Notes: generated by a model from the letters alone, not told the origin. Counted from the first letter of the stretch, positions 1-5,608 are shown. The stretch: 8,962 nt of DNA from Paenibacillus sp. oral taxon 786 str. D14 (GCF_000159955.1 NZ_GG695970.1:584253-593214), one strand, 5' to 3'. A program made the numbers and translations.

Positions 1-602
1 GGGTCGCACCGCGCCCGGAGCTGGTCATCGTCGGCGTTGGCGACGATGCGCGCTTGCTCTGCAGCCTGGCGCGCCGGCTGCAGTGGCGGGTGACCGTCGC
101 GTACCATGCGACGGGGAAAGCGACGCGGGAGCGGTTTCCTGCAGCGGACGAGCTGCAGATTATCCCGCGCTTCGCGTTTGAGCAGGTCGATGTCCGCGGC
201 AAATACGTCGTCGTCATGTCGCATAACCTGGAGCTGGACAGGGAGGCGGTCCACAAGATGCTCACGCCGGAGGTCCAATATGTCGGCCTGGTCGGCTCCC
301 GCTACCGGTTGGAGAAGATTCTGGAGCCAATTCGGAACCCTGGCGAGCCGGAACGCGCGATCGAACCTGCGCTGCTGGATAAACTCTATTCGCCAGTAGG
401 GCTGGACATTGGCGCGGAAACCCCTGAAGAGATTGCAATGAGCATCTTAGCAGAAGTAACTGCCGTTAAAAATGGACGTTCCGGCGGATTCCTGCGTGAT
501 CGGAAAGGGGCAATCCGCGGGGGAGGGAAGGAAGCTTCATTGCCGGCTTCGCAACCTTCGTTCCTTAACGAACCAACCTTCCCGGAGTCCTGCCGTGTGT
601 GA
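1..602 (+). CDS. xdhC: XdhC/CoxI family molybdoenzyme maturation protein, C-terminal part (5' end outside window)
   Basis: The frame is open from base 3 and gives 199 residues with no start, so the gene begins left of the window. XdhC proteins bind molybdenum cofactor and help sulfurate and insert it into xanthine dehydrogenase or related hydroxylases in the cytoplasm. What is visible is the C-terminal Rossmann-type domain: a glycine-rich LVIVGVGDDA loop (residues 7-16 of the visible part), ATRERFPAADEL (40-51), VVVMSHN (69-75), YVGLVGSRYR (93-102) and SPVGLDIGAETPEEIAMSILAE (130-151 region), all family hallmarks. After the usual closing RDRKGAIRGG there is a tail of about 25 residues (to 199) unlike the family. 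It is encoded over an inverted repeat and may exist mainly because it overlaps the leader of the next gene. The stop TGA at 600-602 overlaps the mocA-like start. PucA is the Bacillus purine-pathway equivalent; I cannot tell which hydroxylase is served. Confidence 0.88.
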   Translation, partial: VAPRPELVIVGVGDDARLLCSLARRLQWRVTVAYHATGKATRERFPAADELQIIPRFAFEQVDVRGKYVVVMSHNLELDREAVHKMLTPEVQYVGLVGSRYRLEKILEPIRNPGEPERAIEPALLDKLYSPVGLDIGAETPEEIAMSILAEVTAVKNGRSGGFLRDRKGAIRGGGKEASLPASQPSFLNEPTFPESCRV

Positions 603-1221
603 GCACAGAACAGGCACTAGAGACGTATGGGCGTTAATTCTCGCGGGTGGGGCTTCCCGGCGAATGGGCGAGCCCAAGCTGCTGCTTCCGGCGCCGCGCG
701 GGAATCTGCTTCAGCAAACGATGCACCAGGTGCTGGCGGGAGGAAATGTGCGGGTTGCGGTTATTACTGCTGAAGGTGGGCCGCTTCGTCGCGAAGATAC
801 CGAGGGCCTGCCGGTGGAATGGTTGACGACGTCGCAGGCCAACCGGGGACTTGGCGCCTCGCTGGCGGACGGGGTCCGGCAACTGGAGGAGCGTTATACA
901 CCAGCTGCAATTCAAATTGTGTTGGGCGATCAGCCGGAGATCTCGCCGAATGCTATACGGCAAGTGACAGAAGCGTTCATCCAAACCGGAGCTTGGATCG
1001 TGCAAGCGCGTTATGACGATCGTCCGGCGCATCCCGTGTTGTTTGCGGCGCCGTTGTTCCCTCAATTGACGGCATTAGCCGGTGACGTTGGAGCCAAGGA
1101 GCTGCTGCAACAATACAAGGAGCAGATCCTTGAAGTGAAGATCCCGGGCCCTGCTCCCCGCGATATTGACACGCCGGAGGAGTATGCTCGATACCGGTTG
1201 TCGGCTTTTTCCAAAAGTTGA
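595..1221 (+). CDS. mocA: MocA-like molybdenum cofactor cytidylyltransferase (NTP_transf_3)
   Basis: Predicted to transfer CMP from CTP to molybdopterin-Mo, giving the cytosine dinucleotide cofactor used by xanthine dehydrogenase-type hydroxylases (PucB in the Bacillus purine pathway). From GTG 595 the protein has 208 residues, near the family's usual length of about 200. It shows the nucleotide-binding LILAGGASRRMGEPK (14-28), N83-RGLGASLADG, LGDQPE (110-115, metal-binding Asp), HPVLF (146-150), GDVGAKELL (163-171) and DIDTPEEY (190-197). The family's usual GHP is AHP here. I chose GTG 595 because CGGAG at 583-587 is well spaced before it and it overlaps the xdhC stop, implying translational coupling. 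An upstream in-frame ATG at 472 would add about 41 residues lying inside xdhC and lacks family support. Pairing with XdhC fixes the role as hydroxylase cofactor supply; MobA-type guanylylation is less likely. Confidence 0.87.
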   Translation: MCEHRTGTRDVWALILAGGASRRMGEPKLLLPAPRGNLLQQTMHQVLAGGNVRVAVITAEGGPLRREDTEGLPVEWLTTSQANRGLGASLADGVRQLEERYTPAAIQIVLGDQPEISPNAIRQVTEAFIQTGAWIVQARYDDRPAHPVLFAAPLFPQLTALAGDVGAKELLQQYKEQILEVKIPGPAPRDIDTPEEYARYRLSAFSKS

Positions 1222-1246
1222 CTTCGCCGCCGCGACACGATACCCT
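1218..1246 (+). promoter_or_regulatory. Possible promoter for the 96-residue hypothetical gene
   Basis: TTGACT (1218-1223) and TACCCT (1241-1246) are separated by 17 bases. The -35 box overlaps the mocA-like stop codon. The -35 match is good but the -10 match is poor, so the downstream gene may instead be read through from mocA. Confidence 0.3.
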
Positions 1247-1281
1247 TAGAGCATCAATCTAAAGCGTGAGGGGGACGAGAC

Positions 1282-1572
1282 ATGCCGTTGATCTATCACT
1301 ACGATCCGGAGCAGGTCCGCATTCGTGAAACGGTGAATCACGAGGATGTGGAATTCGAGTTGACTTTCCTGCAGGACGAGCCTCTATTCTCGAAAATGCG
1401 GGAAGTGCAGAAAAGATTCGAGGACAATGACGTGTACACCGATGTCTTGTTTTACTTGAATCAGGATCAGGAGCGCCAATACCGAATCATTGTTCGCAAA
1501 GATTTTTATGATGATTTCCTGCTTGCCTTATTGAAATATCGCATCCTGAACGGACTCGAGTGGAAGGACTAA
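1282..1572 (+). CDS. Hypothetical 96-residue acidic protein
   Basis: An intact small gene with ATG 1282 preceded by a GAGGGGG-type ribosome site at about 1268-1274. The product has no signal peptide, membrane segment or cysteine. It is rich in Asp and Glu and in aromatic residues, with alternating beta-like and helical stretches (for example DVYTDVLFYLN at 50-60 and RKDFYDDFLLALLKYRILN at 72-90). It resembles small uncharacterised proteins I associate with Paenibacillus-type genomes, but I cannot name a family with confidence. It lies 60 bases after the mocA-like gene and may be co-transcribed; nothing in it shows a molybdenum-related role. Codon use and GC content resemble the genes to its left, and it is the last intact gene before the AT-rich decayed stretch. 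Confidence 0.8.
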   Translation: MPLIYHYDPEQVRIRETVNHEDVEFELTFLQDEPLFSKMREVQKRFEDNDVYTDVLFYLNQDQERQYRIIVRKDFYDDFLLALLKYRILNGLEWKD

Positions 1573-1603
1573 TATAGTACCATCCCTCTTTATAAAAGCA
1601 AAA

Positions 1604-1673
1604 GATCCATAAGGGTGTTTTTCTCACGGGACTGACCCCGCAATGTGAGACAATTAAAAACACCTTCAGGATC
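1604..1673. repeat. Imperfect inverted repeat (long hairpin) downstream of the hypothetical gene
   Basis: The left arm at 1604-1622 (GATCC, two bases, AAGGGTGTTTTT) pairs with the right arm at 1656-1673 (AAAAACACCTT, two bases, GGATC) with one bulge. An inner CTCAC (1623-1627) also pairs with GTGAG (1645-1649). It could form a long stem, but the T-run is in the ascending arm and not after the stem, so it is not a canonical terminator. It encloses an IS150-like end sequence and may be the palindromic remains of a mobile element. Confidence 0.6.
1628..1652. mobile_element. Degenerate IS150-like terminal sequence, first copy
   Basis: The stretch reads GGGACTGACCCC, nine bases, then GAGACA, which resembles the ends of IS150-group (IS3 family) elements as I recall them (TGTACTG(C/A)CCC ... 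GGACA). A second, related sequence lies 52 bases downstream. No transposase remains next to it. It is called from resemblance only. Confidence 0.35.
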
Positions 1674-1679
1674 ATCTAA

Positions 1680-1704
1680 TGAAGTGCACCCCTTAGAATA
1701 GACA
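1680..1704. mobile_element. Degenerate IS150-like terminal sequence, second copy
   Basis: TGAAGTGCACCCC (1680-1692) followed by TTAGAATAGACA matches the pattern of IS150-group inverted repeats and aligns with the copy at 1628 (ACTG-ACCCC...AGACA). A short open start follows at ATG 1751, and TAA interrupts it within four codons. It could be the first bases of a dead transposase gene, but this is too short to prove. Confidence 0.38.
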
Positions 1705-1750
1705 TTGGAAAATCCCTGGTTATTCCGATGAATTCTAAGGGGTATTTTTT
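1688..1750 (+). terminator. Perfect 12-bp stem with T-run (terminator-like hairpin)
   Basis: ACCCCTTAGAAT (1688-1699) is exactly complementary to ATTCTAAGGGGT (1732-1743) across a 32-base loop and is followed by ATTTTTT (1744-1750). The layout is that of an intrinsic terminator with a large loop. Because the left arm is the IS150-like end, it may instead be the hairpin that IS3-family elements carry near their left end to block read-in transcription. Confidence 0.55.
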
Positions 1751-1881
1751 ATGGCAATATAAGAACAGCCGTTAAGTACATACGCTGAAAACTGAGGTGG
1801 AGGGGGGCTACTGTGGGATTACACATACATTTATTATAGTACGCTTATGGTAGGCGTTTCGGAAAGAGAGGTGAATTGAGC

Positions 1882-2390
1882 ATGAAACAGCGTATCTGGA
1901 TTTGGTTTGGGGGATTGTCGTTTAAAAGCAAGCTGCTCACCGTTTTTATCCCGCTAAATCCTCATACCGCTGTGCATTTTGGCATTCCTATCAAGTCGAA
2001 TTTTTAGTAATCCCCTGATTGAACGAAGTGTCAATGACGTCATTAATGAATCTCGACTGACAACTAACTTGTCATTATTTAGTGAAGTCGATATGGCTGT
2101 CTTCATCGACACGAACGGAAAAATATATACCTCATATGTTCCTGAAAAGGATGAAAGCGCTATAAACTACAGCGGCCTGACTCAAAGTTGTCAGAGCAGT
2201 GAAGTTACGGATCGGCTTATAGGTTTCCGATGGAACAACGGGATTTCCTAACTCCGGATTCTGATGTGCCCGTCTTGACCTTAAGCAAAGTGGTTGTTGA
2301 TATCAATTCGGGGAATCAATAAGTAACGTTGTATTTGATCATCAAGGAAACCATATAAATCAAAAAGAGGGCTTCCTTATCAGAGAGCCC
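1882..2390 (+). pseudogene. Decayed N-terminal part of a YesM-type sensor histidine kinase
   Basis: ATG 1882 (after GAGAGGTG at 1866-1873) opens with the typical start of YesM-like kinases: a short basic segment, GLSFKSKLLTVFIPL, then a membrane helix. The frame breaks by one extra A in the A-run at 1956-1958. Continuing from 1958 restores ILIPLCILAFLSSRIFSN and NDVINESRL, then jumps to LFSEVDMAVFIDTNGKIY. In relatives a longer segment lies between these blocks, so an internal deletion is likely. Near 2225 the frame shifts again (EQRDFLTPDSDVPVLTLSK continues from 2230) and once more near 2315-2320. The extracellular sensor domain is only partly present. No HAMP, HisKA or ATPase domain follows, so it cannot signal. 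Partner AraC-type regulator and sugar transporter genes are absent. The family call rests on recalled sequence patterns. Confidence 0.75.
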
Positions 2391-2394
2391 TCTT
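2365..2394. terminator. 9-bp hairpin, better placed as a terminator for the minus strand
   Basis: AAGAGGGCT (2365-2373) pairs perfectly with AGCCCTCTT (2386-2394) over a 12-base loop. On the + strand it is followed by AAAATTTG, a poor U-tract. On the - strand it is followed by TTTGATTT, which fits termination better, although no minus-strand gene is seen here. It may be a leftover of the decayed region. Confidence 0.4.
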
Positions 2395-2415
2395 AAAATT
2401 TGAACAGACTTTGGA

Positions 2416-2604
2416 TTGGAAAGGAGCGAAGCTTTGTTAATAGCCAGAAAGGATTGGATGATTATGAGTATTATTTACTCTGAGATATCCAGAGAAGAAA
2501 AGAAGATTGCTCAATCAGCTACCCAACTGATGAACCTACAGTCTTCTCTCCGATCTGGATCAAGTATATCCGTTTATGCATCTCTGCTTTCCAAACTTGG
2601 ATAA
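2416..2604 (+). other. Short open frame of unknown status (62 codons)
   Basis: A TTG-started frame without a convincing ribosome site, so it could be a gene remnant or chance. Its middle part (EISREEKKIAQSATQLMNLQ) has the heptad look of the linker helix that precedes the catalytic domain of YesM-like kinases, which would make it another scrap of the sensor upstream. The sequence after it does not continue into the expected PHFLYN motif in any forward frame. I would not annotate it as a working gene. Confidence 0.2.
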
Positions 2605-2625
2605 GCGAAATGCTGGTTATAGTAT
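2597..2625 (+). promoter_or_regulatory. Possible promoter for the GNAT-like/82-residue gene pair
   Basis: TTGGAT (2597-2602) is followed after 17 bases by TAGTAT (2620-2625). An overlapping TATAGT (2618-2623) has a 15-base spacer. Transcription would start close to 2631, just before the hairpin at 2638-2662. An alternative -10 (TATACT, 2664-2669) lies after the hairpin but lacks a -35 box. Confidence 0.35.
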
Positions 2626-2637
2626 AGCTACTCAAAT

Positions 2638-2664
2638 AGGAGACGTCATTGTGGCGTCTCCTTT
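2638..2664 (+). terminator. Hairpin in the leader of the GNAT-like gene (terminator or attenuator)
   Basis: AGGAGACGTC (2638-2647) pairs with GGCGTCTCCT (2653-2662) with one G-U wobble and a five-base loop, followed by TTTATA. It ends only 28 bases before ATG 2691. If the promoter is the TTGGAT/TAGTAT one, the hairpin forms the very 5' end of the message. If transcription comes from further upstream, it would act as a terminator isolating the gene pair. Confidence 0.55.
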
Positions 2665-2690
2665 ATACTGTAATGGAAGGAGGTTTATGT

Positions 2691-3164
2691 ATGGCAGATT
2701 GGTGGTTAGAATGTAGTGATGGTTCTTTTCGTAAAGCGAGAATTGAACCAGCTACATTAAGCGACACGAGACGAATGAAATGGACGTTTGATTGGCGAAA
2801 AGAACTGCATAGTTCAAAAAGGAAGGTCTATAAACTCGTGGATGACCATAATGGCAGTATCATTGGTGGTATCTCTTTTGAGATTCGTGAGGATCACATT
2901 TATGTAGTGCTCCTGGATTCTGCCTTTCCTACTCGGTACAATGCGAACCCGCCGCGCTTTTATTTGAATGTGATGAAGCTTTTATTGGCATTCGCTTCCC
3001 TGGAGAGCGACCGACTTGGTTTCGATGGATTCTTAGCGCTGACGCCAAAAACAAAATTACAGTCTTATTATCATAAACATTTTTGTGCTTTTCTTTTACC
3101 GCAAGGCATGATGGGCATAAACGGTGGTATCATGAAAGCCATTATTGAGTTATACTATTACTAA
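2691..3164 (+). CDS. GNAT-like protein of unknown substrate (157 residues)
   Basis: ATG 2691 is chosen because AAGGAGGT (2677-2684) stands at ideal distance; a longer upstream reading from 2649 would run through the hairpin and is rejected. The product looks like a compact GNAT fold: an N-terminal helical part (IEPATLSDTRRMKWTFDW, 18-35), strands in YKLVDDHNGSIIGGISFEI (47-65) and HIYVVLLDSAF (69-79), a helix around 90-105, and GFDGFLALTPKTKLQSYYHKHF (110-131), the typical end of a GNAT core. The RxxGxG/A acetyl-CoA loop is not visible; residues 80-95 take its place. Catalysis is therefore uncertain. The gene is six bases from a small gene in the same direction, within a decayed AT-rich island but itself intact. 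This arrangement also fits a toxin-antitoxin-like pair, an inference only. Confidence 0.75.
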   Translation: MADWWLECSDGSFRKARIEPATLSDTRRMKWTFDWRKELHSSKRKVYKLVDDHNGSIIGGISFEIREDHIYVVLLDSAFPTRYNANPPRFYLNVMKLLLAFASLESDRLGFDGFLALTPKTKLQSYYHKHFCAFLLPQGMMGINGGIMKAIIELYYY

Positions 3165-3178
3165 AGGACGTGATAAAC

Positions 3179-3427
3179 ATGATGAGGAATAGACGGCCGT
3201 ACAACAAGCTGCTTGCTTCTAGTCAAATTAAAATTAAACGAAGCGATCTTGGTGATTTAGGCGGACCGCAAACTATCCCCAACGCTCCTGACACGCCTGC
3301 AACACGAGCTGCAATGTCGGAGTTTATCCGAAAATCAAAAAGCGGTGAGATCGCATTTGATCTGCCGGAATGGATCCTCAAGGAAAGAGAAAAGAGAAAT
3401 CAGTCATTCGAGAAGATTAAACTATAG
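3179..3427 (+). CDS. Small basic protein (82 residues), partner of the GNAT-like gene
   Basis: It starts at ATG 3179, 14 bases after the stop of the GNAT-like gene, with AAAGGA (3163-3168) as the ribosome site; GTG 3170 is too close to that site. The two genes form an evident two-gene operon closed by a good terminator. The N-terminal half is basic (RNRRPYNK, KIKIKRSD-like, residues 3-22). A glycine-proline-rich linker (GDLGGPQTIPNAPDTP, 25-40) follows, then a charged helical C-terminal part ending DLPEWILKEREKRNQSFEK (61-79). There is no membrane segment or recognised domain and no ribbon-helix-helix pattern that would mark a classical GNAT-toxin antitoxin. Function unknown. Confidence 0.72.
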   Translation: MMRNRRPYNKLLASSQIKIKRSDLGDLGGPQTIPNAPDTPATRAAMSEFIRKSKSGEIAFDLPEWILKEREKRNQSFEKIKL

Positions 3428-3431
3428 TCAC

Positions 3432-3463
3432 AAGCGCTCACTCATGTGGGCGCTTTTGTTTTA
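3432..3463 (+). terminator. Intrinsic terminator of the two-gene unit
   Basis: AAGCGCTCAC (3432-3441), loop TCAT, GTGGGCGCTT (3446-3455), one wobble pair, followed by TTGTTTTA. It begins five bases after the stop of the 82-residue gene. Confidence 0.88.
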
Positions 3464-3644
3464 CTCTCTTAAAATTTGTATCTCCCTTCGGGGCCATGAC
3501 GCGTCCCATCCTTCGGAGGTAGGCGAAAACCTAAATCCCTTCGGCGCGCATCATTCCCTCCTCTATTCCCTACGGAGTCTTTCATCACCTGCGGTGTAAA
3601 CCGGCACCTTCTCATTGAGGGATTTTCCACTTCTAAGTCACTGA
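3464..3644. other. Gene-free stretch with recurring CC(T/C)TNCGG words
   Basis: No convincing gene on either strand. The word CCTTCGG or a one-base variant recurs near 3485, 3510, 3538, 3569 and 3589 at 20-30-base steps. Only the first forms a tidy hairpin with a TTCG loop (CCC-TTCG-GGG, 3484-3493). It looks like degenerate non-coding sequence. The + frame open across it lacks a ribosome site and is not a likely gene. Confidence 0.35.
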
Positions 3645-3881
3645 AATGCTTTTCCTTCGTCCGGTGATCGAAGCTTTGCCCCGCTGACTTATCTGGATAT
3701 CGAACCTAGTTTTGGCACGTGGGATGGATCCGGGAAGGTGCTTGACTCATCCAATGAGGAAGTTATTCTTGCTTGGAAAAAAGACAATAAGTATTGTAGG
3801 ATTCGAGTTCAATTAACTACCTTGCAATCAACGATTACTTATGTTGACGAGCTAGGGCTAATAACTCAATACGATATTTGA
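3645..3881 (+). pseudogene. 3' fragment of an unrecognised gene, start missing
   Basis: An open frame of 78 codons follows a TGA at 3642 and ends at TGA 3879-3881. It has no ATG or ribosome site in a sensible place. The peptide is nevertheless protein-like: YLDIEPSFGTWDGSGK, EEVILAWKKDNKYCRIRVQ, then TITYVDELGLITQYDI at the C-terminus, with alternating strand patterns and ordinary codon choice. This suggests the last part of a truncated beta-rich protein. I do not recognise the family. It may have lost its 5' part when the island decayed, and the C-rich stretch before it could mark the break. Confidence 0.4.
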
Positions 3882-3914
3882 TCGCGAAGTAAAGAGAAAC
3901 GTAATACTTTTCAA

Positions 3915-3956
3915 GATTAAACAACCAGTCGTCTGAAGAGAATCAGTGACTGGTTG
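3915..3956 (-). terminator. Terminator of the drug exporter gene
   Basis: Read on the minus strand, CAACCAGTC and GACTGGTTG (plus coordinates 3948-3956 and 3922-3930) form a 9-bp stem. An inner CTGA/TCAG can extend it, and TTTAATCTT follows. It lies 14 bases beyond the exporter stop. Confidence 0.8.
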
Positions 3957-3969
3957 ATTAGATTTCCTG

Positions 3970-5460
3970 TTAGTACGTAGAACGCACCCGTTCTCGCCCT
4001 TGCGCTCGTTTTGCTGACCAAAACCGCCAGCCGGTCAAAATGGCGACGACGAAACAGATGGTAGCGGACGTCATGAACACCACATGCATGCCGGATAGAA
4101 ACAGATCGGGACGATCCGGCACCAATCCGGTGACCCGGCGGCCCGCCCGACTGCTCATGACGCTGAATAAAGTCGTGGTCGCGACGGTGATGCCGACAAC
4201 CATACCCATATTGCGTACGAGTGAGTTGATGCTGCCGGCGATGCCCAGCTGGGTTTTCGGAACCTTCGACATGATGAGCGAGTTGTTGGGGGACTGGAAC
4301 AAACCGTTGCCGAGGCCAAGCATCGCAATCCATACCCCCACCTGGGCGATAGAGCTGCTGTCGTGCAAACGGGCCAGCCCGATTTGCGCGATCACCATCA
4401 CGATCAACCCGACGAACGTCAGCAACTCGGAGCCGATCTTATCGGACAATGCACCGCTGAGCGGCGCGACGATGACCATGACGATCGGGAACAGCATCAT
4501 CAGAAACCCGGCATGCGAAGGCGAGAGGTTTAAGATGCTTTGCGTATAAAATGGGGCGATGATATTAAAGCAGAAGTTGGCGACAAACACCAGGAATCCC
4601 GACAGAATGCTTAAGCTGAACAACGGATTGCGGAATAACGTCAGTTGAAGCATCGGCGCTTCGCTGCGTGTCTCGATCCACAGAAACACGAGGAACACGG
4701 CGACCGCCAGGACGAGCGCACTCACAATGCGGATATCCTGATAGCCAAGCTGCTGACCAAACAGTAAGCCGCTGAACAATGCCAGAATAAAGATGGGGAA
4801 CAGCGTGCTGCCCGCTTTATCGATTTTCACCTTCAGCTTGGTTCGGTCCGCCGGGAGCAGCTTCCAGCCGATGACAATCGCGATGAGGCCGACAGGGACA
4901 TTCACCCAGAAAATATATTCCCAGCCTAAGGCCGACACGATCACACCTCCAAGGCTCGGGCCCGTGATGCTTCCCAGCGAGACGAAGGTCCCGGTGAACC
5001 CAAGCGCTTTGCCTCGTTCTCCGGCCGGGAAGATGTCGGTGACAATTCCCTGACTGTTGGCCATGGTAAGCGAGGCGCCAAGCGCTTGCAGCAGCCGTGA
5101 GCCAACGAGCAGCGGCAGGTTATGGCTGAAGCCGCACAGCAGAGAGCCCACAGTAAAAATCACCATGCCCCATTTGAACACCTTAATTTTACCAACGATG
5201 TCTCCCAGTTTGCCGAAGAAAAGAATAGCTGCGCAGGTCATCATCAAATATGCGGAAACGATCCATTCTGCTTGGGCAACGGTAAGATGCAATTCTTTAG
5301 AGATCACTGGCAGGGCAATATTGACGATGCTTCCGTCCAGCGTCGACATAAATGTAAATAAATTTAATACAATCAGGATCAACCAACGTTTTCGTTGAAT
5401 GTCCGGATCATCCTGATAGGAAGTTGTGCGAAGGTCAGAACGTTGAGTCGTCATATCCAT
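3970..5460 (-). CDS. DHA2-family (EmrB/QacA type) 14-helix drug:proton antiporter
   Basis: A 496-residue inner-membrane major facilitator, full length for the 14-helix DHA2 group. Such proteins expel cationic or lipophilic drugs in exchange for protons; the substrate cannot be read from sequence. A 25-residue charged N-terminus leads into helix 1. The hallmarks are present: LDGSIVNIALP (41-51, motif D1), GKLGDIVGKIKV (83-94, motif A), SRLLQALGASLTMANSQG (121-138, motif B region), GTFVSLGSITGPSLGG (157-172, antiporter motif C) and WEYIFWVNVPVG (180-191). The C-terminus is short and basic. ATG 5460 is used because AGAGAGGTG lies about nine bases upstream; a second ATG two codons in is possible. 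It is divergent from the MarR gene, with operator-like repeats between them, which supports MarR-controlled efflux. No MFP or outer-membrane partner is present, as expected in a Gram-positive. Confidence 0.93.
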   Translation of the reverse strand: MDMTTQRSDLRTTSYQDDPDIQRKRWLILIVLNLFTFMSTLDGSIVNIALPVISKELHLTVAQAEWIVSAYLMMTCAAILFFGKLGDIVGKIKVFKWGMVIFTVGSLLCGFSHNLPLLVGSRLLQALGASLTMANSQGIVTDIFPAGERGKALGFTGTFVSLGSITGPSLGGVIVSALGWEYIFWVNVPVGLIAIVIGWKLLPADRTKLKVKIDKAGSTLFPIFILALFSGLLFGQQLGYQDIRIVSALVLAVAVFLVFLWIETRSEAPMLQLTLFRNPLFSLSILSGFLVFVANFCFNIIAPFYTQSILNLSPSHAGFLMMLFPIVMVIVAPLSGALSDKIGSELLTFVGLIVMVIAQIGLARLHDSSSIAQVGVWIAMLGLGNGLFQSPNNSLIMSKVPKTQLGIAGSINSLVRNMGMVVGITVATTTLFSVMSSRAGRRVTGLVPDRPDLFLSGMHVVFMTSATICFVVAILTGWRFWSAKRAQGRERVRSTY

Positions 5461-5496
5461 ATCGTTTCACACCTCTCTCTTCTCCAGCCTTTTTTT

Positions 5497-5510
5497 GTTG
5501 CGAACGCAAC
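5497..5510. promoter_or_regulatory. Operator-like inverted repeat, copy 1 (exporter start point)
   Basis: GTTGCG-AA-CGCAAC, a perfect 6-bp inverted repeat identical to the copy at 5543. It lies immediately downstream of the exporter -10 box on the minus strand, where a bound MarR dimer would block transcription. The size and symmetry suit a MarR-family site. Binding is inferred from position. Confidence 0.78.
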
Positions 5511-5511
5511 T

Positions 5512-5538
5512 ATTTTAAGCAATCCTAGTGTACTCCAA
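5512..5538 (-). promoter_or_regulatory. Probable promoter of the drug exporter
   Basis: On the minus strand TTGGAG (plus 5533-5538) precedes TAAAAT (plus 5512-5517) by 15 bases, somewhat short. The operator copy at 5497-5510 follows the -10 box directly and would cover the start point. Confidence 0.5.
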
Positions 5539-5542
5539 TTTA

Positions 5543-5556
5543 GTTGCGAACGCAAC
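5543..5556. promoter_or_regulatory. Operator-like inverted repeat, copy 2 (marR promoter)
   Basis: The same GTTGCG-AA-CGCAAC, 46 bp from copy 1. It covers the -35 box of the marR promoter and lies just upstream of the exporter -35 box, so one site can control the regulator and assist at the exporter promoter. Confidence 0.78.
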
Positions 5557-5572
5557 TGATTTCAGTTAAAAT
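5544..5572 (+). promoter_or_regulatory. Promoter of the marR gene
   Basis: TTGCGA (5544-5549), 17-base spacer, TAAAAT (5567-5572). The -35 hexamer lies inside operator copy 2, pointing to autorepression. Confidence 0.65.
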
Positions 5573-5608
5573 TTGCATAAATGAGAATCGCAAAAGAGGT
5601 GCAGGGAT

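Noticed and set aside
472..594. Longer mocA reading from ATG 472
   Set aside because: The added 41 residues lie within the xdhC coding frame and before the CGGAG ribosome site; they have no family counterpart.
1487..1675. Minus-strand 62-codon frame over the end of the hypothetical gene and the hairpin
   Set aside because: It spans the inverted repeat and the sense gene, with no ribosome site or recognisable product.
3345..3599. Open frame across the terminator of the two-gene unit
   Set aside because: It overlaps the 82-residue gene in another frame, runs through the terminator hairpin and lacks a ribosome site.
4040..5398. Several plus-strand open frames opposite the drug exporter
   Set aside because: They are antisense shadows of a complete, motif-bearing membrane protein gene, with no ribosome sites and low-complexity translations.
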